Assembly (NCBI GenBank): GCA_000697335.1
Contig: JNEM01013289.1
Location: forward strand, 1-60,238
Direction of reading: 5' to 3'
DNA length: 60,238 nucleotides
Source: Conidiobolus incongruus B7586
Taxonomy: Eukaryota > Entomophthoromycota > Entomophthoromycetes > Entomophthorales > Conidiobolaceae
Position 1 is the stretch's first letter, and every line of letters begins with the position of its first letter. Both the position numbers and the translations under genes were made by a program. The notes under the pieces were generated by a model. It was not told where the DNA came from. It ran no database searches and saw only the letters and a list, made by a program, of their open reading frames with translations. Below, one piece after another: positions 10,890 through 23,632 of this stretch.

Positions 10890-12660
10890 TTAAATGAATT
10901 TGAAAATAAATAGAGATGAAACGGACAAAATTGTTAGGATTGTTAGACCGCAAAAGATACTCAATCGCTTGTTGTTGTTGACATCATCTAGGAATTGATA
11001 TTTCCAGTATGAACCTGTGACTATGACAGAATAATAGCTGGAAAAGTACTTGGTAATGAGCTGGTTCGCGAAGTTTGCATCCAAGTAGCCGTGTAAACCA
11101 AAGTGATTGAGTTGGAGGCCACTCACGCTGAGTTGTTTGGACCATCTCGAGTTTGAAGGTGAAGTTAATCGATGGCTGGGATCATTTGTTACATCGAGAG
11201 AGTTTGAAGTTTTGAAATAATTATCGATCAATTGTATCAATCTTTCCGTTTTAAAGTACCAGTAATTCACAAATTTTTTCAGTATCTCCATACTTTTATC
11301 CGTCTCGTTTAGGAAATCGTCCATTTGGATGGAATTAATGAGATACTGATAGGTTTCTAAGTCTTTCTTATTGAGGACAAGTAGACTGGCGTCTTTGGGA
11401 TTGGATTGGAGTGTTGGTGGTAAATTGATGTTATCATCTTCAAATCTGATTACCAAGTCGTAACAATCTCGTTTCTCAAGAATCAAAAGATCACTGGTGA
11501 CTGCGATATAAGATCCCAACCTTTGAATCTGATCTAATTCATTCACGCCAACGTTAAAGAGTATTTCATAAGGATCGGAATTAAATAAATCTGTTATAAT
11601 ATCTGTTAAAAAGGACAAATTCCATACTGAAATTTAAAATTAGCCTATTATATTAATAAAATAACACACTAAAAATTTACCTAAAGCACATGGGAATTGT
11701 AATGGAGGATTACAATAGATAACAATTCTCTTTTTTAGCAATATAAACTTCCAAATAACACTCCACTGAGCTCCAAATAAATAAATCACTTGTTCCAATT
11801 GATTTATTGGGTTTAGTACTTTTGGTGACTGTGCTGACGGGCTATTTAACCTTGGAGAACTTAAAAAACTATCGTTATAAACTGGGTCAGACTGTGAGAA
11901 TACATTGGGTGGTAACTGATAAAATGTTGTTAATTCTTCGCGCAGTTCATCAAGGGGTAAATTCAATCTAAAATATTCAACAAATCAATTCATGATACTT
12001 AAAATTAATATCTAATAAACTTACTTGATATTGTCAATTAACTGTTGAATTCTAATATTCAAAGATAAATAATTATTCGAAATTAAACCAATCGACCTCA
12101 TTTCATAACCTCTCACTTTAAAACGATTGGAACTAGCAGGTAGCCTTTGATAAATACAAACGCCATAATTTTCACCAATTTTAAAATAACTAAATTATTA
12201 ATTAATATTAATAAAATATAAATAAAAAATATTACAAAATATCATTAAAAATTTTATGCAAACCACTTGGTAAACTTAAATATTCTACACTTTCTAAATT
12301 ATATTCTAAACTCATTATTAATATAAAAAAAAGCATATAATATATTATTATTTATTATACCTTGAGGATATTTAAAATAAATTTCATTGCCTTTTAAAGG
12401 GTCAAATATAGATATAAATACTGCTTCAATACCGTCCAACTGTTGAGAATAATTTGGGGATGTCTGTAACTCGTAGGTATTATTCCCAGTTATTAGTGTT
12501 TCTAACTGATTTAACTTTATGTCTAAACTGCTAAATATTAAATTAAATTATGGTTTGTTTGGTTATATCAGAATTACTTGGTTTTTGAGGTATTGTTAAT
12601 TGTATCAGATGAGTTTAGTAGTGGTGCTTCGATAGATTGTTCATAATTTAGCGTTTCCAT
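10890..12660 (-). CDS. DENN-domain protein, DENND11/LCHN-like
   Basis: Six exons on the minus strand: 12578-12660, 12361-12530, 12236-12305, 12025-12189, 11681-11967 and 10890-11626, together 503 codons plus stop. The frame stays open through all joins. The N-terminal half contains FDPLKGNEIYFKYPQ and FKVRGYEMRSIGL, typical of the upstream DENN region of LCHN proteins. The centre has QVIYLFGAQWSVIWKFILLKK followed by RIVIYCNPP, the hallmark 'LWK..LL.KRI.I..PPP' segment. The last exon has SYIAVTSDLLILEKRDCYDL, matching the LCHN 'SYVACTT..I...K..YD' motif. DENN proteins are Rab-related exchange factors or regulators (family knowledge). A hydrophobic helix of about 18 residues closes the protein (CGLTILTILSVSSLFIF), suggesting a tail anchor in a membrane; the animal protein is not known for this. 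Start chosen at the first ATG giving an open exon 1. Confidence 0.85.
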
Positions 12661-14759
12661 TTTATTTCAAAATTATTAAAATGATTATTGTTTAAATAAA
12701 AGATATGATTAAATATTTATTTTTTATTCTTTTGCATATAATGAATATAGTATAGTATTTGTTTTGATAATGATTTTTGATTGGTTATGGGATATTTTCT
12801 GAGTTTAAATTTAGTTTTAATTTTAGTCATATTGAAATTTTTGGGTGATTATATAACAGAAAAGGGATATTGCTATTCAACTAAATTTGTGAATATTACA
12901 CACTTTTAAACTATTAGACTATTTCTAAAATGGGAAACGCAGCAATATCAATAAAATTATATAGTATATAGACTGTTTAATAATTCAAGGTATTTAGTAC
13001 TAATCTTTGTACATTTTTTACAATTATTTTAATGGATCTATAGCTAAAAATAACCATTATGTATTTTTTAATTTATAATAATACGATATTTTTATAAAAT
13101 ATGGCAATTAATTAGAAATCAATTTATAATAGATTAATGCAAAATAATTTTTATAAATACTGATTCACACAATCCAAAAAATTGATAAATTTATGAACTT
13201 GATGATTAACCACATATTTTAAAATTTAATATTTGAGAAAGATTAGAAACTAGAATTAAAAATTTTGTGTTATGGAAGATTTAAATTGTGTGAAAAATAT
13301 GAGTATGTAATTATTTCAATTCCAAAAAAATTCGGTATTTTTCAATTGATTCATTTTTGTTCAAATGCTGTGAATAAAAAAAGAACGTATCAATGATTAA
13401 AGTTTCAAATTCTAATTATATTAGACTAATTTTAAATGTTATTAATTTATAATTTAATATATTTCAAATAATAGAATTTCCTTCAATTATTAGATTATCC
13501 GTGACAAAAATAATAATTTAAATTTAAAATAATCCAAATATTGCAGATTATTTGGTTAATAATTGAATTTTTAAGAGTTTATTATTTGAAACTTTGTGAT
13601 ATCACTTTTATGTTAACAAATTAAAATTTTAGAATATTTTGAAATTAAAAATAAAAAATTTGAATAAATTGGTGATTTAATTATTGAAAACGAATAATTA
13701 TTTTTGTTAGCTACAGAATCGATTAAATATTCATAAACATATTAATGATGATAATAAATACTGGTTTTTCATGAAAAATAGTAGCCCTTTATAAATATAT
13801 TCAATTATCATAAAAATTTATTTCTAAATTACAATTAATTAATTTTAGCTATTAAAATAAAATATAAATGAAAGTAATTATATTAATGACTCATAATAAT
13901 TAGAATTTTATTTAATTGATTATTGAAATGTACAAAATTGGAAAATGTTTGTAAAATCAAATATAATTGAATTTCGAAGTGTTATTGTAAAAATCCATTT
14001 AACAGAATGAGAAAAAAATTATTATATAATGGATTTGGTCTCAATCAAGTGCAATGGGTACTGTAATTCTAATGATGTGTATTTATGATTATTATGCATC
14101 ATTTATAACTATTTTAAATCAAAGTAGTCAATGTTATATCTTATATTAATATATTTATTGTTTCAATATTCCTGATTGATATTATATTTTCAAGCTTAAT
14201 ATTTTTTGTTATATTAAAAACTTTTTGAACTTTGACGAAGATTTGCTTATTATATGGAAAAATACGTGTATTAAAAATTGAACACAACTTTCAAATTGAG
14301 CTTCAGATCAATTAGTATTATTTTTATAGACGATTTTCTTGGTGGAAATGGTTCATGTAGTGGAAATTTTTGTCAGATATTTTAAAATTAATATTAAATA
14401 ATAACTTTTATTACTCAATTCGGTTTAATACTAAGAGGAATGGACGTGAAATAATATTTTTTAGAATATTCATGTGATTATCAATGGATTAAGACTTGAT
14501 TGTTATTCCATTGATCTTTGGATTATAACAATGGATACTACTAGATTTTTTACTATATTGTAAACTGAATTAAAGAATAAATAATGTTATAAATGTCATG
14601 AATTTTAGAAATGTTCAGAAAAATTCAAGATTAATGAGAATGGTATCAGGTGATGTGATGTAAATCGGATGTATCGTTTGATGAAAATATTTTATGACAT
14701 TTAATATATACAGTATTGTATATTGAAAATGATGTCACAATATTCAATATTCAATTAAG
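12661..14759. other. AT-rich divergent intergenic region
   Basis: About 2.1 kb between two divergent genes. Nothing coding is seen. It must contain both promoters. Confidence 0.6.
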
Positions 14760-14767
14760 TATAAATA
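14760..14767 (+). promoter_or_regulatory. TATA-like box of the reductase gene
   Basis: TATAAATA lies 74 nt upstream of the ATG, with a second partial TATA element just downstream. This spacing fits a short leader. Confidence 0.5.
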
Positions 14768-14840
14768 TAAATATATGATTCTAAGTTGAGTTCAAATCTC
14801 GAAAAATTAATAATTGAATGAATAAAATAATCATCGAAAT

Positions 14841-15912
14841 ATGAACTCTGCTAATGTAAACTCACCTGTACTTGTTACTGGAGGATCAGGATATATTGGA
14901 TTTCGTATTGTTTATGAATTGTTGAAAAAAGGCTATAAAGTTCATACTACCACTCGTAGTTTAGAATCTTCAAGCGCTAAAAAGTTGAAGAAATTACAGG
15001 ATGATTTCCCAAATCAGTTACGAATTTTTGAAGCTGATCTTCTTACCGATGGTGCATATGAAGAAAGTTTGAAGGGTGTTAAGGCTGTTATGCATGTTGC
15101 TACTCCTGTCAACTTCCACCCTGTTGATGCTGAAAGAGATATGGTTAAGCCAGCTGTACAAGGTAATTAAAATTATTGACTTTGCAATATTTTTCTAAAT
15201 ATCATCAATATCAGGTACCATGAATGTTTTAAAGAGTTGTCTCGATTGCGATACCTTAGAAACTATTATTGTCACTTCTAGTACTTCTTCTGTATTTGCT
15301 AATATTCCCACTCCTGGGGTTGTTTATGATGAAAGCAATTGGAATACAACCTCTCGCATCGATTTCAATCCCTATGCCTATTCTAAAACACTTGCTGAGA
15401 AGAAATTCTGGGAATTTGCAGAAGAGAATAAAACTCGATTCCGTTACGTCGCCATTAACCCCTGTGTCGTTGCTGGTCCTTACGTCTACCCAGAACTCGA
15501 GAAGGAGAGTGAAAATGTTGGTGTAGGTTATCTTACAGATATTTTATTTGGTCGTGGAGAGTTAATTCAGGGTAATTTCATACTCAATTTATAAATAATG
15601 GTTTTTAATGTAAATATTTGAATAGGTGAAATGAACTTAGTTGACGTCAGAGATGTCGCCAAAGCCCACATTGCTGCTTTGGAAAAATCTAACATTACTG
15701 GTAGAAATATCATTTGCTCTAACAGTATCACCTGGGCTCATATCGCTGATTTGTTGAAGCAGCATTATCCCAATCAACCCATCGTCACTAAACCCTCTGA
15801 AGAAAAATGGGAAAGATTCCCAATTAATAACTCCAAATCTGTTCAAGAACTCGGTATGGAATATATTGACGTTGATCAAACTGTTCTCGATACGGTTAAA
15901 CAATTTATTTAA
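14841..15912 (+). CDS. NAD(P)-dependent reductase, extended SDR family (Gre2/dihydroflavonol-reductase-like)
   Basis: Three exons (14841-15162, 15215-15571, 15626-15912) give 321 residues. The N-terminus has the Rossmann motif VTGGSGYIG (residues 12-20), the glycine pattern for NAD(P) binding in extended short-chain dehydrogenases. A serine-rich strand end (VTSSTSS, from about 127) and Y161-x3-K165 (Y-A-Y-S-K) supply the catalytic Ser/Tyr/Lys. Later landmarks NPCVVAGPY and VDVRDVAKAHI are typical of the dihydroflavonol-4-reductase/Gre2/cinnamoyl-CoA-reductase branch. These enzymes reduce aldehydes or ketones (Gre2: methylglyoxal and others); the substrate cannot be read from the sequence. No signal peptide is seen, so it is probably cytosolic. 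Length matches the family (about 320-345). In yeast Gre2 is stress-induced, but no AGGGG site was noticed in the near promoter. Confidence 0.9.
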
Positions 15913-18517
15913 ATAATTATAAAGGTATATTAATTTCAATATATAGTATATTATGAATATAGTAGATAATTCAAATTGAAGTTTGATTTGTGTCTAAAAA
16001 TTTAAATTTTTTATTTAATTAAAAATTAATAACATGATATTAAATTTTGAAAAAGATATAATTAATATATTATAAATGGAATTGCTAATTAATTTTTGTA
16101 ATTTAGATTTATATTAATTAATATTACAAAACATGAAAATTTAAGGATATATAGTATATATCAACTGATACATTTGTGACATATAGCAATTTTTTGAATC
16201 AATTTCATATTAATATTTTCCATCTTTTAAGATTATATTTTCAAACAATATTTTGATTTATTTAATTTGTAAATCATTGATTTTAAATTGGTTATGATCC
16301 TTAAAAATGGTTTTATTAAACTTTCAGTTAATAAATTATAATTTTTAATATATTATCGATGAAATAATGAATTTTATTTATCATTAAATTTTATAGTGTA
16401 GATTTTAACGTTAAATATTTAAAAACTATTTTATTTTGTTATTGTAATTGTAAAAATAAGACAATTATTTATATCAAAACTAATTTAAATTTGAAATTAA
16501 TATTAAATGGATAAAATTATATAATTAATAAATGATCAAATATATCAAATATTATATATATAAGAATTAATTTTTTTATTTTAAAATATACAGTTGAATT
16601 AGTATTTTAATTGCTTTTAATTTTAATATATTGAATAAAAAGTTGGTACATAAAAATTTAATATCATAACTAGAATAAAATATTCTTAATTTTTAATAAA
16701 TTTTTACTGGTTAAAAAAGTATAATTTTGATAAATTGATATATATATATATATATATATATTAATTTAAACTATTGAAAAATTGAATAAACTTTTATTTA
16801 CTACTAAAATATGATGCGTTTATCAGTATTAAATTTAATAAAATTTATATTAAATATAATAAACAGTAATTCCAAAAAACATAATTAACATTTATCAACT
16901 AAATTTAAAAATTTAAGTCAATATAATTAACTATATTAACTTTGAACTAAATCACGTTATTTTTAATATTGCTCTTTATTAGCAATTCCTATTTGCTATT
17001 AAGTAATTTTGTAATTTGTTGGTTTATAAAATTTATATCAAATCATTTAAAGACACACAATGAACAATTAATCATATACCAATATATGTCAAATAATAAA
17101 TAATTTATCATACCTAAATGCTAATATTAATAATTGTTTTGTTATACTTATATTATATTCTAGAATGGTGATTTTATCTAAATTTGCTATATAAATTTTA
17201 TAGTTAGTTTATTTGAAATTTTGACAAATTTAAAATATTTAATAATATATATTATCATATCTTAATACATCAAATTTCGTATGTAATTTAAACAAAAAAA
17301 GGTATTATAAAAAATAGAATTTTAAGAGCGATTGTTTACATGCAATTTATATTATCAGTCATAATACAAAAACAATATTATATAAGTATAACTATCAGTG
17401 TTGAAAATAATTCATGAAGCTATAATTTTTTCATTATAATAAATAGTTAATAATTCACTTTTTGCTAAATATATATTGATAAAAATGAGTATACCTTATT
17501 CAAGATATAACCGATTAGTGTTAATTTTTGAAATAGTTATATTAAATTGAATCAATATATTTATAAAACGAATATGATTAACAACTAAATAAAAACTTGG
17601 ATAATATGAAATATAACATGAGAGTTCTTTATTTATTAATTTATCTAACTTAAAAATTTTTTTAAATTAATTACCAATGAATCAGAACAATAATAATTTA
17701 TATTTCAAGGCAATAAATTGATAATTAAAATTAAAATTCAATTAAATGTGAATTATATTGGATTAATATAATTTATTTGAATATCAAAAAAAAAATTAAA
17801 GACTGAATAGAATGTAATAATATATTATTAAAGAATATTTGAAGTGAATATATTTATAAATAAATTAATTGATAATGAAGTGATGTGTAAATATAAACTA
17901 ATTATTAAAATTAGTAAAGGTCAAAAAATCTTAAATTAGATACACAACACATTACAAATATTCAAAATCAAAAGCAAGAATTTAAATTATTGATAAAATG
18001 TTAGTATAATAATGGAATACATACTGAAACACTAGTTGAATGAACTTGTCAAGTAATAGCAAAGTAAGGATGTAATAAGATCATACTTATATTCTGAATT
18101 ATCAACTGAATTAATGAAAGGAAAATAAATATGATAGTTTATATATATACAGATGTAAATGTCAAATTAAGGAAAAAGAAGTTTCGGAATAACATTGCTC
18201 ATGATATATTATGTATTCTTTGAAAATTTTAAATGCAGAGAAGAATAAAAAAATCTATATAAATATTTAGTATTATAGAAGAATAGAAATTAAATATACT
18301 AAGGGTGATTTGATAAAAAGCAATAAAAGACATATTATTTAGTACTTGCAACATAAATCGGATACTCGTTCGATATCGGAGGAATGCGTGAATAAATCCA
18401 AAGCTATTCTATAGAGAGTCAGATTGATAGTATTAGTACTCTAGTTATTCAATATGGTTGATTGCAATATAATATTTATTATTGGTACAAACCAAACCAA
18501 GTGGATAGTGAAGATTT
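15913..18517. other. AT-rich convergent intergenic region
   Basis: About 2.6 kb of very AT-rich DNA between convergent genes, with a (TA)n run near 16739-16761. No gene, RNA or recognisable repeat found. Confidence 0.6.
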
Positions 18518-19368
18518 TTAGTTCTTGTAACCACGGCTGGCACGACGACCACGAGCACGCTCGAATTTGCGTCCCTTGGAGCGGACGTAGGGCCTAAAAT
18601 TACAATGGTTAGTAAAAAATAAATTTTGTAAATACATTCAAAAAACACATACTTGGCGTGGCTCTTGGGGACACCGGCAGCTCCGAAGTGCTTGACGGCT
18701 TCACGAGCGTTCTTTCTACCACGGAGTAACAAACAGTTAGAACCAGTGGGAGCTCTCAAAGCGAGTTGATCGAAAGTCAAACATTCACCACCAGCTTGAG
18801 TAATGCGGGCACGGGCAGTGCGAGTGAAACGAAGAGCACAGACCTTTAAGGCAGGGACTTCGGGAAGACGTTCGTCGTTGGTAACGGTACCAACAATGAC
18901 GATGGTCTTATCTTTGTTGTTAGCGGAAAGCTTGACAAGGCGAGAGATGGAGACAGGAGGGCGGTGAATGCGAGACATAAAGAGACGCTTCAAAACGACC
19001 TTGTTGAAGTCGGACTCGGTACGACGAGCCAAGAAACGGTACAACTTGACCAAAAGACTCAAGTAGACGTTAGTGCTACGGGGAGCCTTACGGTTCTTGT
19101 TGCGGACGTGGTGCTTAACAATATCAATACCCTAATTATTAAAGATTTGTTTAGTAATTGAACATCACATATGTTTTGATTAATCATTTTGTTGTTGATT
19201 TATAAATTTTTGATTAATTGATGTGCTCATTTAGTATTATTTAATATCGTTTTGTTTGTTTTATCACGTATAATCCATTGCATCCATTATTTTATCCTCT
19301 TTAATTATTACATATTCATCTTATTTTGTTTACTTTGATTTCTTTTGTTGACCTTTACTACTCACCAT
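18518..19368 (-). CDS. RPL18: 60S ribosomal protein eL18 (L18e)
   Basis: Three coding exons: 19366-19368 (only the ATG), 18653-19131 and 18518-18593, together 185 residues (yeast eL18 has 186). The protein reads [18 protein letters not shown]..., then [51 protein letters not shown] and ends with [18 protein letters not shown] then RRASRGYKN, all eL18 signatures. The first intron (234 nt) begins directly after the start codon (ATG|GTGAGT) and is the longest in any gene here; the second is about 59 nt and splits the K of HAKPY. The codons are GC-rich, as expected of a highly expressed gene. No C/D or H/ACA snoRNA signature was evident in intron 1. Structural component of the large subunit. Confidence 0.95.
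19132..19365 (-). other. Long first intron of the eL18 gene
   Basis: Runs from GTGAGTAG to ...AATAATTAG. A TACTAAA branch-site-like motif lies about 25 nt before the acceptor. It separates the start codon from the rest of the protein. Such early introns in ribosomal protein genes are often regulatory or carry snoRNAs, but I see no clear box C/D pair. Confidence 0.7.
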
Positions 19369-20010
19369 TTCGTCAAATTGTTATCCCGTAGCGGTAATCG
19401 AAGAGAAGGTTATAGACCCATAATTACACCCGACTTATCACACACTTTTCCCTAAATTCGATTAATTTTTTTATTATAATTTTAATTTTGGTTGGTAAAT
19501 TAATCTAACATAATTTGATGATTTCACTATTATCCCATAATCTTTTCAAATGAAATTTTATTTAAATATATTTATTACCTGTATTCTCTTAGTGTATAAA
19601 CCCCAACTATCAACCTGTTAGTTTATTCATTCAATTCATTTAATAAATATGAAGTTATCATTAGTTCATATATTTTACTACAAATTCTCAATTTACACTT
19701 TAAATTTACATTATCTATTACTCGATTTATATTTTTATTTTAACTTTTTATTTCTAAATCAAATTAAATATAAATTTTTATTAATTTATTAATAATATTT
19801 GTATTTAAATATTTATATTTTAATTGATTTCTATATTTAAAGAATCTATATACATTTTAACTCAAAAATTTCAATTTAAACATTAGATATAATTATATTG
19901 ATAAATTTAATATTTTTTCTATCTTTAAAATTTAAAGAGTATTAATAATTCTTACTATTTTAATTCACATTTTGCAGTTCATTCTGCAATATTTTTTATT
20001 GTATATAAGG

Positions 20011-20045
<35 letters not shown>

Positions 20046-20278
20046 ATTAATTGGAACGCTTATTAGATAAATTTAAATTCGAACCATTTTGTGATAGTGA
20101 CCTCTTTTTGTTCTTTTTAGATGTCTAAAAAATGAAATATAAATATTTCAATATAATATTTTCAAATTATTATTTACTTGACATAAAGAATATAAAAATT
20201 TTAATTCTGCTTCATCTGTAATATGTCCGAAATCTTGAAACAATCACTAAGTATTAGTATTTATTATCATTTGATATT
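19369..20278. other. eL18 promoter side and AT-rich spacer with (TA)n
   Basis: Contains the eL18 promoter. An AGAGAAGGTTATAGACCC block lies at about 19402-19419, and a long TA microsatellite at about 20012-20042. No further gene recognised. Confidence 0.5.
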
Positions 20279-20415
20279 TTATTTACTCTGGTGGGGTAGT
20301 GGTTGAGTACAATGGTCGGGAATATATATGGGTAAACGATAATGTTGCGTTTCGTTTGGTTCATACTTTGATAATATCCCTTCGTTCGAGCTTAACCCTT
20401 CAAATAAGTCTTCCA
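20279..20415 (-). other. Orphan terminal-exon-like ORF
   Basis: On the minus strand an acceptor-like TATATTCTAG precedes an open frame that includes DLFEGLSSNEGILSKYE and QHYRLPIYIPDH and ends with TAA at 20279-20281, about 44 codons. Composition and codons are clearly coding-like against the AT-rich flanks. The reading starts two bases into a codon, so an upstream exon ending in phase 1 would be needed; I found no convincing one between here and the auxilin gene at 21143. It may be a last exon of a small gene or a gene fragment. Family not recognised. Confidence 0.4.
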
Positions 20416-21142
20416 CTAGAATATATAGTTAATTGATTACTGATTCAGAATAGAAGTATTATCAAATGAATTACTTTTTGATTTTGAATAATTATTTAAA
20501 TCATTTTTTTGTGTTTTAACAAAGTGACCGGTTAAATTTCATTTATTATTCTTATGGGTTATTGATTATTTGTTAGTAATTATTTTTAAATATTGATTTT
20601 ATGGCAATAAATTGGTCATATTGGATAAATATTTAATGAAGTTGTTTATTTCTGAATGAATAGCATAAATATATGAATTATGTTGTTCAATTTATAAGTT
20701 TTTTTTATATATTATAATAATGAAAATAATCAATAATTAATCATCGAATAAATGTATAATAAATTATAATATAAATTAATGTATTATTTTATAAATATAA
20801 ATGATAGTAGTACTATATGTATGTTATTAGGCTAATTACAATGCTATAAATAATGAAAATATTCTTAATATATAATATACTTAAACATTATTTTAAAACA
20901 AATAAAATAATAATATAATATAAATTCAAATTTAAATTTGCCATTTAATTACAATTATTTAATGGAGTAATATTAGGATTGACTGTAATGTAAATAAGGT
21001 GGATAATGATAATTGATGTAACATAATGTTTATCATAATATCACATAAATTTATGTTTTAATTCTATAATTCATTTTTAATTATTCAATATAAAATTATA
21101 ACTTTCATTAATAGAATATACATAATTATATATTTATACAAG
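20416..21142. other. AT-rich spacer upstream of the auxilin gene
   Basis: About 0.7 kb of AT-rich DNA holding the promoter of the plus-strand auxilin gene. No clear TATA or other motif can be singled out. Confidence 0.5.
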
Positions 21143-23632
21143 ATGAGCTTTAATAATTCGAATACAGGATGGTCCAACAAAGTTGATACTAACAAATGCT
21201 CTTCAAGCAAAGAGGACCCGTTTGCTTCATTAATCAACTTGAATAAATCTTCTTCAAAGCCACCAACTCCAATGGCATCGCCTCAACCGACAACTCAGGC
21301 CAAGGGATTAGCTCCATCTGGTGGTTTGTTTTGGAGTATGAAAACTTCAACTGTTATTCATAATAATAATCAGCAACCTTCAAATGTTTCTTTGAATAAG
21401 TTAGCTGCAGAGCAGAGTTTTAGTTCATCACCTACTCTTAGTAGTACACCTACAGGCGGATATGTTTCAGCTTCATCTAAAACGTATTTTAATATTCAAT
21501 TGTTCTATATTTATTGAATACTAACCACTTATTTAATAGATCTGATCCATGGGACCTAGATTTCTTATCAAATGCTTCTTCAAAATCTAAGCCAGCTACT
21601 CCTATACCTAACTTCGACCCCTTTGATGTTAGCTCTTTGAAAGTAATTAGCTCAATACTTGAAATTTAGAATTTTATTTATATCAATCTCGATTTAGAGT
21701 AGTAACAATTCGAAAACTTCAATTCACCAGTCAGATCCTTTCGGCCCAATTCCTTCCACGAAGGTGCACCCTCCTCAAGATCCTTTTGACGATCAGAATG
21801 ATTTCCTCGGAGAGCTTGGTAAGCCATATAGTCCCCGAGTGAGCTCTCCTCTGCATGATACTCGCACTCCAGAAGACACTTCAGTCGATTTTGCCTTGGC
21901 TCAATTGATGGAAGAAGGGTTTGAATTGGAAGCAGCAAAAGTTGCTTTGCAACTTGAAGGAAATAATGTTGAACAAGCCAGGCAAACTTTATTACAACAG
22001 CAATCTATCCAGAACAGAAATAGTCAGCCTTCCCGATTTTCAAGTGACGAAGAAGAATGGCTCGGTCGACCACCCGTCCCCCCACATCGCTCCAATACAA
22101 GAAATCAAACAAATTCCAACTTGCCATTTTTCAAAAACATTAATCAAGACCAAATAATGCAACAGGCAAACGAGTTTGGAACTAACGTGTTTAACAAAGC
22201 TCAGATATTTTTTAACAAATCTAAGCAAAAGATGAAAGAAAAATGGGAAGAAATCCAGAGCTCTGATTTTTCATCTGGTCACTCAACACCCCCAGAATTT
22301 AGTGACAGGTATGAAAGGAGAAGAAAGTTTGGAAATTATGAAGTTGATAGAAATCAGGGTTACTCAAGCGATGATGATTTTCCAAATAGTCATGAAAGAT
22401 ATAGAGATGACTCCGATGATGAAGATCATACAGGTTATCAAAAGTTCGACTCCGAGATGGGTGAATTTGGCAACTCTACTCGTCAAAGAAATGACTTGAG
22501 CGCTTCCCCAATCTTTAATTCATCCAAACCACCAACCTTGAATAAACAGCCGGAACCTGAGCTAGATCTGTTAGGTTTGTCAAACATCTCTTCCTCTACA
22601 TCTTCACGTCAACAACCCTCGCCTTCAGCTCAGAGGCATTCACCATCCCAACAACATAGTTCGAGACCTCGACCCCCTGTACCTTCTAGGTCATCAAAAC
22701 CACCTGCATCATCAACTCCTCCTCCAGTGGATAAAGCTTCAGTAGATACACAAACACTTGCAAAATCTGAGCAATTGCGTCAGAAGGGCAATGAATTTTT
22801 CAAACTTGGACAATATGATCAAGCCCAACAATATTATACCCAGGCAATTAATATTCTCCCCGCTCAGCATCCTAATTTAATTCCATTATTAAACAATCGA
22901 TCTGCATCATTGCTAAAATCGGGTGATTTCAGCAAAGTACTGCAAGACTGTAATCATGTCATTCAAATGATTGGTCCCCACAAGAACTACACACCTCAAA
23001 ATAGCAATTCAACTTCTTTGATGGCTCAGATGAACTTAAAGGAACACTACTGTAAATGTATAATCAAGCTAGGTACAGCCCTAGAAGGCCTAGAGAAATT
23101 TAGCGAAGCAATGGCCAAATATCAAGATCTAGTTCAGCTTGGATCCAGTCAATTCTTACCACAAGCTAATCAGGGTATTCAACGATGCCAGAAAGCTTTG
23201 AAACCCAAGCCTAAACCTGTATATAAGCCTCCTGCTAAACCTGCAGCTAAAGTTGAAGTTAATCGCTCTGATGCTGTTCAGAAGTTAAGACAGCAGCAAG
23301 TGGCTCAGGATAGAGAAGAAGATCAGAGATTACAAATAACCGATCAAGTTGAAGCAAAAGTAAACGCATGGAAGCAAGGCAAAGAGGGAAATATCCGTGC
23401 GCTATTGAGTTCTCTTCATACTTTGCTATGGCCTGAACTCAATTGGAAGACAATAGGTCTTGGTGATGTCTTAACCGACAAGCAAGTTAAGATTTGTTAT
23501 ATGCGAGCGATTGGTAAACTCCATCCTGACAAACTCTCTCAGTCAACCACTGTAGAGCAAAAGTTGATGGCTAATTTAGTATTTGCAGCTTTAAATCGAA
23601 GCTGGGATGAATTCCAAAATGGTAATAAATAA
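21143..23632 (+). CDS. SWA2: Auxilin-like clathrin-uncoating co-chaperone (Swa2 type)
   Basis: Three exons (21143-21483, 21540-21642, 21698-23632) give 792 residues. The N-terminal 180 residues carry repeated DPF/DPW-type motifs (EDPFASL, SDPWDLDFL, NFDPFDV, SDPFGPI, QDPFDDQ), which bind adaptor ears in endocytic proteins. A UBA domain follows at about 210-246 (ALAQLMEEGFELEAAKVAL), then a long S/P/Q-rich linker. TPR repeats lie at about 503-650 (LRQKGNEFFKLGQYDQAQQY, LLNNRSASLLKSGDF). A C-terminal J domain of auxilin type (about 715-792) has the HPD at 757-759 and the typical LLWPELNWKTIGLGDVLT lead-in and LNRSWDEFQN end. This UBA-TPR-J order is that of yeast Swa2, which stimulates Hsp70 to strip clathrin from vesicles. 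Intron 1 has a perfect TACTAAC branch site (21519-21525). The gene converges with the BRCA1/BARD1-like gene, 269 nt apart. Confidence 0.93.

Noticed and set aside
15637-15939. 100-codon minus-strand ORF opposite the reductase
   Set aside because: Antisense shadow of exon 3 of the SDR gene.
19132-19365. snoRNA inside the eL18 intron
   Set aside because: No convincing C (RUGAUGA) plus D (CUGA) box pair or H/ACA tail on the gene strand.
20288-20420. Possible tRNA or structured RNA (TAGTGGTTGAG...GTTCGAGC, ends partly complementary)
   Set aside because: No cloverleaf can be drawn; the minus strand instead has a continuous coding-like frame there, which explains the GC rise better.
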